The translations under genes were made by a program, and so were the position numbers. Below, in pieces: positions 57,198 through 64,000 of a stretch of 64,000 nucleotides of DNA. Source of the DNA: Glutamicibacter sp. JC586 (GTDB taxonomy: Bacteria > Actinomycetota > Actinomycetes > Actinomycetales > Micrococcaceae); the NCBI RefSeq assembly GCF_009805585.1, contig NZ_VHIN01000005.1, positions 1 through 64,000 of the forward strand, written 5' to 3'. The notes under the pieces were generated by a model that was not told where the DNA came from, made no database searches, and worked only from the letters and a program-made list of their open reading frames with translations. How positions within the stretch are numbered: position 1 is the first letter of the stretch; every line of letters starts with the position of its first letter.

Positions 57198-57557
57198 TCA
57201 GAACAGGTGAAGATCCCGCATGTTTTGAGCTTGGCCACGTTGGGCTCGACGAGTCACACGACGCACGCGGCGCGCCTCGATCCGTTCCGCCTTGCCTGTC
57301 GTGCGTAAAGCCCGAATTTCTTCAGGATCACCGTGCGTTGCATCGGTTCCGTGCGGATAGCGTCGGGAACTCTGGTCGTACTCGACGACGGTGCCTGGGG
57401 TGCTCAGTCCGGAACTAACGTGATCTGCAGCCGCGCCCAAGGCATCAACGACTGACATGCCGCGCTTGAACAGCCTAAAACCAGCAAGCACGGCGACGAG
57501 CAGAGTTGCCAAAACTAGGACAGTCCACAACAGGATCCAAAACCACCAAGGAAGCAT
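57198..57557 (-). CDS. Small single-pass membrane protein
   Basis: 119 aa. An N-terminal membrane helix (PWWFWILLWTVLVLATLLV) is followed by a ~90-residue cytoplasmic part ending in a very basic segment (RIEARRVRRVTRRAQRGQAQ). I do not recognise a domain. It sits between pafBC and tatA, three bases after the pafBC stop, a position where actinobacteria often have a small uncharacterised membrane protein. A role in nucleic-acid or ribosome contact is possible from its charge but unproven. Confidence 0.8.
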   Translation of the reverse strand: MLPWWFWILLWTVLVLATLLVAVLAGFRLFKRGMSVVDALGAAADHVSSGLSTPGTVVEYDQSSRRYPHGTDATHGDPEEIRALRTTGKAERIEARRVRRVTRRAQRGQAQNMRDLHLF

Positions 57558-57560
57558 CTA

Positions 57561-59558
57561 TCAATCCTCATACATTCTGATGGCCTCGTCCAACCACAGC
57601 ACAACTTGTTCGCGCGTAGCGTCAGGAGAGACCACAGTTAGTTTACCGCCATGTCGTGCGATCAATGGTGCCGCGACCTGATGATCTGAGAAGCGAACCG
57701 TCGCCAAATACCCGTTATCAATCTTTCCTGTCGACCAGGAAACTGGGTGGAACGCCTCAATGACCGGTAGTATTTCGGCGTCAATATGGAGAATGACTTC
57801 TAGATCTTCGGCTTGGGCCTGGTAGTGAATCTGAACATCTTGTTGATCTTCATGTCGCTGTCCTGCCACGAAGTGTTCATCCAGCGTTTGCGCACTCAGT
57901 ACTCGATCGACTCGGAAAGTTAGCATGCTCTCACGGGTTCGACACCAGGCTCGCAAGTACTGTGTGGACCCGTCTTCAATCATCCGAACCGGCTCGACAT
58001 CGCGTAATTGGTGCGTACGAGAACTTGCGGAGTAGTAATCAAGACGCAGCACACGATGATTCTTGACAGCTTGAACGAGTTGTTGCGGAATGTCGTTTTC
58101 GCGCGCCTTGGACAGCGCAAATCCCAGTGCACCGTTCCATCCCTCAAAGCGAGCCACCGCAGAGTTGACTTTAGCCAGGGCGGAGGCCAACACATCTTGA
58201 TGTTCAAACTCTGGGATGCTGGCCAGCGCGTTTAAACCACCCAGAACGGCTACAGCCTCCATCGGCGCAAGCTTTTGTGGTTCAGCTAGCAGCGCAGCGT
58301 TAGAAATCGTGACTGTGTCAGATTCTAAGTCGCCATCGTTAACGTTGATCAATTCGTCATGTTGGCCATTAGGCACACCGCACATCATGATCATGGCCAA
58401 CTCTTCACGGACTTTGGAGACGCTCAGAGAATAACGAGCCGCTAGTTCTTCGATTTCCACCGCACCGTTGGCTGCGACGTACTGAATCATGTCAATATTC
58501 CGCATCACCTGAGTGGTGGTGGTCCCCCGACCCGTGGCCCTGTTGGGACGGAACTTCACAGAGGCGTAATCACTCATACCATGTTGTGCAGTTTGCGCAG
58601 ATTTGGCAGAGTTCAAGCGCTGTAGTACTTTCTGCGCTAGTTCTTCTGGCGCAAGCACCTGAACTGCCGGCCCATAGGCTGCAAGTTCTGCAGCAAAAGA
58701 TTCTGGGTCCGAGTAACCAATCTGAAGATCCGCGCTATCAGCGTTTCCATTCAGCGCTTGGGCGCGCAACGGGATCGCTTCATCACGGTGAAGTTTGATG
58801 GTGGCGATATGTCCTGGATGCTTGCGGTCGAAGTCCAGTAACACCTGATTCATTGAGAAGTCATCAGGGCGCGGATGATATTTACTCGTGCTTCCGTTGT
58901 GTCGGAAATTGGTGAAATTTCCCTGTACTCGCGATAGGCGAAACACACGAATATCCTCACGGCTGTGATCGAAGCCAGTGAAGTACCAGTTGCCGTAGCG
59001 CTGACCAATTCCCCATACATCGACAGTGCGTTCGGTCTGAGCGCTCTGCGAGGATATGTAGGAAAACTTCAGTGGCTTGCGGTTGAACACTGCCAACGCG
59101 CAGTCCTTGAAGTTTGGTTCATCCATCGACAAGCGTGGAACTAAAGATCCGGCTAGCGGCGAAACTGGCGTCATCGCATCGACCTGACCGGTGACACGAG
59201 CTGCTGCGTTGAGCCCGAGAGTCTGAAGCTTGGAGTCTTTCCAGAGGGTCGCAGCCAAAGCAATCATGCCGGCCTCGGCTGGGCTGAAGTTTACCGGGGG
59301 CAGGAACCAGTCGGTCGTATCCAGACTGTAAAAAGGAACGCCGTCGATGATTTCTTTGTTCAGTTGCAGACCAAAGTCATTGCGAATTTCTTCTTTGAGA
59401 CGATCAAGTGCCTTTTCACGTGTATCCGCTGAGCCTTCAGGCACAAGATACTCACCGATTCGCTCGGCGTTAAATTTCCGGGACTTGGTAGCCAGCGCAT
59501 AAATGAGGCTAGTGAGGCGTTCGGCCTTACTAGGTCCACTGGATTGCTTTGTACTCAC
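57561..59558 (-). CDS. pafBC: Fused PafB-PafC WYL-domain DNA-damage transcription activator
   Basis: 665 aa, two WYL-type regulators in one chain. Each half has a helix-turn-helix region and a WYL domain: the first ends near QVLLDFDRKHPGHIATI and AAYGPAVQVLAPEELAQKVL, the second begins around RNIDMIQYVAANGAVEIEEL and contains VLRLDYYSASSRTHQLRDVE. In mycobacteria PafB and PafC are separate proteins that together activate the LexA-independent DNA-damage response; a fused form is usual in Arthrobacter relatives. Downstream of the FKBP genes, start GTG. Confidence 0.92.
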   Translation of the reverse strand: MSTKQSSGPSKAERLTSLIYALATKSRKFNAERIGEYLVPEGSADTREKALDRLKEEIRNDFGLQLNKEIIDGVPFYSLDTTDWFLPPVNFSPAEAGMIALAATLWKDSKLQTLGLNAAARVTGQVDAMTPVSPLAGSLVPRLSMDEPNFKDCALAVFNRKPLKFSYISSQSAQTERTVDVWGIGQRYGNWYFTGFDHSREDIRVFRLSRVQGNFTNFRHNGSTSKYHPRPDDFSMNQVLLDFDRKHPGHIATIKLHRDEAIPLRAQALNGNADSADLQIGYSDPESFAAELAAYGPAVQVLAPEELAQKVLQRLNSAKSAQTAQHGMSDYASVKFRPNRATGRGTTTTQVMRNIDMIQYVAANGAVEIEELAARYSLSVSKVREELAMIMMCGVPNGQHDELINVNDGDLESDTVTISNAALLAEPQKLAPMEAVAVLGGLNALASIPEFEHQDVLASALAKVNSAVARFEGWNGALGFALSKARENDIPQQLVQAVKNHRVLRLDYYSASSRTHQLRDVEPVRMIEDGSTQYLRAWCRTRESMLTFRVDRVLSAQTLDEHFVAGQRHEDQQDVQIHYQAQAEDLEVILHIDAEILPVIEAFHPVSWSTGKIDNGYLATVRFSDHQVAAPLIARHGGKLTVVSPDATREQVVLWLDEAIRMYED

Positions 59559-59607
59559 CTGCTTAGACTAACCAACTTTCTGTGCCAGTGAGGACTATTA
59601 AGACAGT

Positions 59608-59637
59608 CATGGCCCCGATTGTTATATCGGGGCCATG
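59608..59637 (-). terminator. terminator of the small FKBP gene
   Basis: CATGGCCCCGAT and its complement around TGTTAT. On the minus strand CTGTCTTAATAG follows, a weak U-tract. It lies between the FKBP gene and pafBC. Confidence 0.75.
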
Positions 59638-59651
59638 AGGAAATCACTGAA

Positions 59652-60047
59652 CTACTTGGTACCGATGAGGTCCACTACGAAGATCAGTGCTTCATTAGGA
59701 GCAATAGCACCTGGGGCGCCACGCTCGCCGTAGGCAAGATCTGAAGGAATGTCCAGGCGGCGACGACCGCCGACCTTCATGCCCAGTAGACCCTGGTCCC
59801 AACCCTGGATGACCATGCCGACTCCAACTGGGAAGTCTAAGGTCTCTCCACGGTTCCATGAGGAATCAAATTCTTCACCGGTGGACCAAGCAACACCTAC
59901 GTAGTGTGCCTGAACGGTGGTGCCAGGAGTAACCTCTGCGCCGGTACCTTCGATTAGGTCAGTGATGACCAGTTCTTCTGGTGCGTCGGTGCCGGGGAAG
60001 TCGATTTCCGGCTTGGTGCGGTCGTAGTTGCGTTCTCCGAACGACAT
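59652..60047 (-). CDS. FKBP-type peptidyl-prolyl cis-trans isomerase (cytoplasmic)
   Basis: 131 aa, a single FKBP domain: KPEIDFPGTDAPEELVITDL, HYVGVAWSTGEEFDSSW, MVIQGWDQGLLGMKVGGRRR and AYGERGAPGAIAPNEALIF. Catalytic-pocket aromatic and Asp residues are all visible, so it should be active in proline isomerisation. No signal peptide. The ATG at 60047 has AAAGG eight bases upstream; the GTG at 60053 is too close to it. Confidence 0.94.
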   Translation of the reverse strand: MSFGERNYDRTKPEIDFPGTDAPEELVITDLIEGTGAEVTPGTTVQAHYVGVAWSTGEEFDSSWNRGETLDFPVGVGMVIQGWDQGLLGMKVGGRRRLDIPSDLAYGERGAPGAIAPNEALIFVVDLIGTK

Positions 60048-60080
60048 AGTCACGGCCTTTCTCAGTCGTGGTTAAGACGA

Positions 60081-61016
60081 TTACTTGCTGTCAGCAGCAG
60101 TAACAGATTCCAATTCTACGTAAAACACGAGGGTTCCCGTTGGCGAACCGTTGCTGGAAGTATTTCCGTAGGCCTTATCGGCAGGAATAGTCAGCAGTAC
60201 CTTGGAACCAGCCTTCAGACCAGTCATACCTTCGGTCCAGCCCTTGATCACGCCGTCGAGCGAGAATTCGGTGGAATCCTTACCGAAGTTTCCGTCGAAT
60301 TCTTTACCGTCGGCCCAAGTAACACCCGTGTACTTTGCCTTGACCTTTGAAGTGGCGGTTGCTGCTTCGCCCTTGCCCTCTTCGAGGACATCGACGGCCA
60401 AGTCCTTCGGAGCTTCAGTGTCCTTCGGGATGGTGATTTTTGGCGTGCCATCGGTGACCTTGACGGTAGGAAGTTTGCCTTCCTTCTTCTGCTTTGCGAC
60501 CTCATCCTTGCTCATGGTGCCGCTGGCAGCAGTGCTGTCTTCAATGTGCAAAACGATGATGCGTTCAGCCTTGGCTCCCTCGGCTGGTTCCGCCACGCTA
60601 CCGTCAGCCTGTGTCGTGCCTTCAACGGTGGAGTAGGCGATCCAGTCGCCCACCTTCGAGTCAGACAAACGATCGTAAAGCTCAGGCATTTGCTGCTTCA
60701 TCGAGTCATCCACAGTCATGTCTGTTGCGGTACCGGTGAAGTTATCGCCAGCGGACAAGCCGTCAATAGTCTTGTACAGTCCTGACTTGATGGAAACGGT
60801 ATCTCCAGGGTTGACGTCAGCACCGTCGCCCTGCTTGATATTCACCGCCTCATCTTTCTCCGTAGTGAATGGAGTATCGAAGGAAACCTCTGGCGCCGTC
60901 TTGTCGTCGGATGCTGGCTTTACCGAAATCTTGGACAGGTCAGACGAGGAACCAGAACCGCAAGCTGCCAGGGCTAGAACCGAAGCTGTTGCGCACAATG
61001 CCAATACTTTTCGCAC
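60081..61016 (-). CDS. FKBP-type PPIase lipoprotein with two FKBP-like domains
   Basis: 311 aa. The signal peptide ends in a lipobox (SVLALAACGSGS), so it is anchored outside the cytoplasmic membrane. Residues ~55-150 form a degenerate FKBP-like domain. The C-terminal domain is intact (VKAKYTGVTWADGKEFDGNF, then VIKGWTEGMTGLKAGSKVLL and AYGNTSSNGSPTGTLVFYVE). The first domain is likely non-catalytic and may aid substrate binding. It lies directly upstream of the cytoplasmic FKBP gene and downstream of pafA. Confidence 0.92.
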   Translation of the reverse strand: MRKVLALCATASVLALAACGSGSSSDLSKISVKPASDDKTAPEVSFDTPFTTEKDEAVNIKQGDGADVNPGDTVSIKSGLYKTIDGLSAGDNFTGTATDMTVDDSMKQQMPELYDRLSDSKVGDWIAYSTVEGTTQADGSVAEPAEGAKAERIIVLHIEDSTAASGTMSKDEVAKQKKEGKLPTVKVTDGTPKITIPKDTEAPKDLAVDVLEEGKGEAATATSKVKAKYTGVTWADGKEFDGNFGKDSTEFSLDGVIKGWTEGMTGLKAGSKVLLTIPADKAYGNTSSNGSPTGTLVFYVELESVTAADSK

Positions 61017-61135
61017 GAATCTTCTTTCGTTGAAATCAAAAATTGAATATTTGCTCGGGCGCTGGGCACACGAGCATCAAACTCACTGCTACTACCCTAG
61101 GTAAATTAGCTGTGAAAAGTCTTTCCGCCTGCTGG

Positions 61136-62509
61136 TTAAGCCCGCTGACTCATCATCTCTATAAGCTTGTCGACCTCGGGATCGTTGATCGCGAAGGGGT
61201 CTTTACACAGCACAATTCCTCCGGGTTCGTCCTCATATTTCATGTGAACCCAGTCGGCGCTGTAGCGTCGCCCGTTGGCACGTGCAGCGCGAATAAATTT
61301 ACTTCTTATCGCAGCGCGTGTCGTGGCCGGAGGGTTATTCACTGCATCGCGAATCTCGATGTCGCTCACTACGCTGGATGCTAGACCACGCCGTTTGAGC
61401 AAGTGGAATAGTCCTCGTGCTGGATCGATATCATGATAGGTCAGATTTAGTTGAGCCAGTCGTGGTGAGGACAGTTCAAGCGAATTCTTCTGGGCATAAC
61501 CCATCAACAACTTGTGCTTGATGGCCCAGTCGATGTCTTTGTCGATCAGCGAATAATCTTGAGTTTCAATTGCCCTGAGCGTACGTTCCCAGAGCTCAAG
61601 CACCGTATCAACCTGATCATGATGAGCCCCGTGGCGTGCCACAAATTCTTTAACGGATTCAAAAAGAATCCACTGAATTTGCAGAGCTGTAGGTTCGTCG
61701 CCACCCATCAGCCGCACGACGGTCTGCCCGTCGAAGTCATGGGAAATCTGGCGAATTGAACGAATCGGGTTTTCAAGACGAAGGTCATGATAAATTTCGC
61801 CAGATTCGATGAGGCGCAGCACCAGGTCTGTGGCACCAATCTTGAGCAGCTGGGTTGTCTCACTCATACTTGAGTCGCCCACGATGACGTGTAAACGTCG
61901 GTGATACTCCGCGTCAGCGTGTGGCTCGTCGCGCGTATTGATGATGGGTCGCGAGCGGGTGGTTGCTGAGGATACGCCTTCCCACATGTGGTCGGCGCGT
62001 TGGGAGAACACAAAGTTCGTCTGCTCATCTTCGGTAATCAGGTGCCCTGCGCCACATAGTAGCTGTCGAGTGACCAAAAACGGAATGAGCATATCGGCAA
62101 GTCGCTTAAACTCAATCTTGCGGGGAATCAGATAGTTCTCGTGGCATCCGTACGAATTGCCCGCCGAATCAACGTTGTTCTTGAACATATAGATTCGGCC
62201 TTCGTGGCCTTCATCCAATAATTGATCTTCGGCTTGATCTACCAGATCAAGCATGAAGGCTTCACCGGCACGGTCATGGGCGATCAGCTGACTGAGTTGA
62301 TCGCATTCAGCTGTTGCATATTCAGGGTGCGAGCCGACATCTAGATAGAGCCGTGAACCGTTTTCGAGGAACACGTTCGAGCTTCGCCCCCAGTTGACTA
62401 CGGGCTTAAACAGGTGCCTCGCCGCATCTTCGGGAGTCAGCCGACGCCCGTCCGATGGGACATAGGTCAGTCCGAATTCCGTTTCAAGACCGAAAATTCT
62501 GCGATCCAC
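61136..62509 (-). CDS. pafA: Pup-protein ligase PafA
   Basis: Attaches the Pup C-terminal glutamate to target lysines using ATP, 457 aa. The N-terminal nucleotide-binding strand is RRIFGLETEFGLTYV with the catalytic acidic residues, followed by GSRLYLDVGSHPEYATAECD, YMFKNNVDSAGNSYGCHENY and INTRDEPHADAEYHRRLHVI. It is homologous to Dop in the same cluster. It lies 77 bases downstream of pup with no gene between. Confidence 0.97.
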   Translation of the reverse strand: MDRRIFGLETEFGLTYVPSDGRRLTPEDAARHLFKPVVNWGRSSNVFLENGSRLYLDVGSHPEYATAECDQLSQLIAHDRAGEAFMLDLVDQAEDQLLDEGHEGRIYMFKNNVDSAGNSYGCHENYLIPRKIEFKRLADMLIPFLVTRQLLCGAGHLITEDEQTNFVFSQRADHMWEGVSSATTRSRPIINTRDEPHADAEYHRRLHVIVGDSSMSETTQLLKIGATDLVLRLIESGEIYHDLRLENPIRSIRQISHDFDGQTVVRLMGGDEPTALQIQWILFESVKEFVARHGAHHDQVDTVLELWERTLRAIETQDYSLIDKDIDWAIKHKLLMGYAQKNSLELSSPRLAQLNLTYHDIDPARGLFHLLKRRGLASSVVSDIEIRDAVNNPPATTRAAIRSKFIRAARANGRRYSADWVHMKYEDEPGGIVLCKDPFAINDPEVDKLIEMMSQRA

Positions 62510-62586
62510 GCGTGGTTACTTCCCCTCGACTGCACAGATAATTTGAGTTGATGTCAGTTGATCAATGCCCTGCCGGCATTGCGGGA

Positions 62587-62772
62587 CTACTGTCCACCTT
62601 TTTGTACAAAGCCACGAACAAATTCCTCGGCGTTAGACTCAAGAACCGAGTCGATTTCGTCGAGCAGGTCATCAACGCCAGCGGATTGTGCGTTGGTGTT
62701 AACTTGAATCTCTTCAGCTTCCTGCGACTGATTCTGGCTTGCGCGGCGAGCTGAGAAGCTTTCCTGAGTCAT
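62587..62772 (-). CDS. pup: Prokaryotic ubiquitin-like protein Pup
   Basis: 61-aa intrinsically disordered modifier. It has the helical C-terminal half [20 protein letters not shown] and ends RGFVQKGGQ. The terminal Gln means Dop must deamidate it to Glu before ligation by PafA. It lies between dop and pafA. Confidence 0.96.
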   Translation of the reverse strand: MTQESFSARRASQNQSQEAEEIQVNTNAQSAGVDDLLDEIDSVLESNAEEFVRGFVQKGGQ

Positions 62773-62834
62773 TACTATCTCCTAAAATCTAAAATCACGT
62801 CTATGAACTGAGATTCATACCTATTCTGCGCTGA

Positions 62835-64000
62835 TTATCGGCGTCGAGCCAATTCATCAATGAACTCCGAAATCTGCAGCTCAGCATCGAATAGATCTCC
62901 TACGCTCTTTCGCGTCCCGCCGAGTGGTTCGGCCATGTGGAAACGACTGATCTGCCGAGCACCTGGCACTGCAAAGGACAATGCGTCCCAGTTCGCTGCA
63001 ATCACGTAGGGCGCATAGCGTTGTAGGGCCATCCCCCGCAGATAAGCGCGGGTGTCTTCGGGTGGGTTCGTCACTGCTTGATTGATTTCGTCTTGGCTAA
63101 AGAGCGTTTGCATCGCACCTCGAGCCGCTAGGCGATAATACAAACCCTTCTCTGTGCGCAGATCGGCCCATTGCAAATCCATCATTGCGACCCTAGGGTC
63201 GGCAAGTGACAACTGGTGTCGGTCGGCGAATCCATTGATCAGCTTGTACTTTGCGATCCAATCAATTTGATCCGACGCTTCCAATGGATCGCGTTCTAAG
63301 ATGTCTAGAATGTTCTGCCAGCGTTCCAGAATTTCTGCGGTATCCGGATCATCAATTCCACGAGCAGCACAATACTTTTGACTGGCCTCGAAATAGAGCC
63401 ACTGAATCTCAATGGCTGTAAGTTCTCGACCATCTCGGAGCCTCACGGCAGTCTTCAGCGAAGGGTCATGACTAATTTGTTGGAGCGCTTGAACTGGTTC
63501 GGCCAGCTCAATGTCCGGTGCCATGTTCGCTTCAATCAGCGAGAGCACCAGATTGGTCGTGCCTACTCGGAGTAAGGTCGAAATCTGGCCCAGGTTTGCA
63601 TCCCCGATGATCACATGCAATCGACGATATTTGTCCCAGTTGGCATGCGGCTCGTCACGTGTATTGATGATGGGTCGGTTGATCGTCGTCTCTAGACCAA
63701 CTTCAGCTTCAAAAAAATCAGCACGTTGCGAGATCTGGAAGGCCGCCTTTTGGCCGAGCATGCCCTGTCCCACTCGCCCGGAACCACAGAAAATTTGTCG
63801 ACTCGCGAAGAACGGAGTTAATCCCTTGACGATGGAGGAGAATTCTACTTCTCGCGGAAGTAGGTAATTCTCATGAGAACCGTAGGAGACAGACTTGTTG
63901 TCGGTGTTGTTCTTGTATAGCAGTAATTCGCCACCGCCCAAACGTTGTGCCGTCGCTGCTGCGCGTCGCATCACCTCATCACCCGCTTGATCCCACAGAA
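62835..64000 (-). CDS. dop: Pup deamidase/depupylase Dop, 5' end beyond right edge
   Basis: The frame is open to the right edge (LWDQAGDEVMRRAAATAQ encoded at 63947-64000), so the N-terminal part with the nucleotide-binding start is missing. Diagnostic blocks are LLLYKNNTDNKSVSYGSHEN, ISQRADFFEAEVGLETTINR, PIINTRDEPHANWDKYRRLH and a C-terminal region related to PafA. Dop converts Pup-Gln to Pup-Glu and removes Pup from proteins. It is the first of dop-pup-pafA in this window; the proteasomal ATPase gene would be expected further upstream. Confidence 0.96.
   Translation of the reverse strand, partial: LWDQAGDEVMRRAAATAQRLGGGELLLYKNNTDNKSVSYGSHENYLLPREVEFSSIVKGLTPFFASRQIFCGSGRVGQGMLGQKAAFQISQRADFFEAEVGLETTINRPIINTRDEPHANWDKYRRLHVIIGDANLGQISTLLRVGTTNLVLSLIEANMAPDIELAEPVQALQQISHDPSLKTAVRLRDGRELTAIEIQWLYFEASQKYCAARGIDDPDTAEILERWQNILDILERDPLEASDQIDWIAKYKLINGFADRHQLSLADPRVAMMDLQWADLRTEKGLYYRLAARGAMQTLFSQDEINQAVTNPPEDTRAYLRGMALQRYAPYVIAANWDALSFAVPGARQISRFHMAEPLGGTRKSVGDLFDAELQISEFIDELARRR

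Overview
The window is chromosomal DNA from an actinobacterium, most likely of the Micrococcaceae (Arthrobacter/Glutamicibacter lineage). Evidence: a Pup-ligase/depupylase locus, RbpA, an actinobacterial bcc-aa3 respiratory supercomplex (diheme QcrC, long three-helix Rieske QcrA, CtaF), a polyprenol-phosphate mannosyltransferase, HrcA/CIRCE control of dnaJ, frequent GTG starts and several apparently leaderless starts. The N-termini of HemW and TrpD and the fused PafBC also fit that family. This placement is from recognition, not a database search. The GC content looks moderate for the group.

Layout. 1-1126 (-): the 5' part of a DUF222-type protein running off the left edge in an Asp-Ala hexanucleotide repeat. 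1127-8824 (+): leuS with a possible attenuated leader, a DegV protein, comEA-comEC and holA. 8959-9950 (-): rpsT and an orphan PemK-like protein. 10064-17627: lepA-hemW (+), DUF4870 and DUF3097 genes (-), then a CIRCE site and hrcA-dnaJ-rsmE (+). 17708-18634 (-): a GerMN lipoprotein. 18931-26398 (+): phoH-ybeY-corC-era, then leuA behind a six-leucine leader peptide, then recO-uppS. 26400-31424: an alpha/beta hydrolase, pyrD, a DUF3043 gene, an M20 dipeptidase and erpA. 31638-40184: respiratory genes ctaC-ctaD-ctaF (+) facing ctaE-qcrC-qcrA-qcrB (-), with a GntR regulator and a non-coding stretch between them. 40471-45307: trpD, an Lrp-ligand-domain protein, a SatD-like/membrane-protein pair, small membrane proteins and an ArsR regulator, separated by several long gene-poor gaps. 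45627-50262 (+): zapE-def-methyltransferase, nfeD-SPFH, rbpA. 50460-53197 (-): polyprenol-phosphate mannosyltransferase and an amidohydrolase. 53261-64000 (-): the Pup/Tat locus, dop-pup-pafA-FKBP-FKBP-pafBC-hyp-tatA-tatC-helY in transcription order.

How the genes work together. Most of the window is conserved housekeeping: translation (LeuS, LepA, RpsT, Def, RsmE, YbeY, Era), replication, repair and DNA uptake (HolA, RecO, ComEA/EC), stress response (HrcA, DnaJ, RbpA, PafBC), membrane energetics (Cta/Qcr) and protein export and tagging (Tat, Pup).

The points most worth a second look are: the SatD-like protein coupled to a membrane protein (42061-43200), the leucine leader peptides before leuA and possibly leuS, a SigR/SigH-type promoter before rbpA, a pup locus with no proteasome genes between pup and pafA, an 18-bp inverted repeat at 51339-51420, and the gene-poor stretch 43564-45626. 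No tRNA, rRNA, CRISPR array, insertion sequence or prophage was seen.
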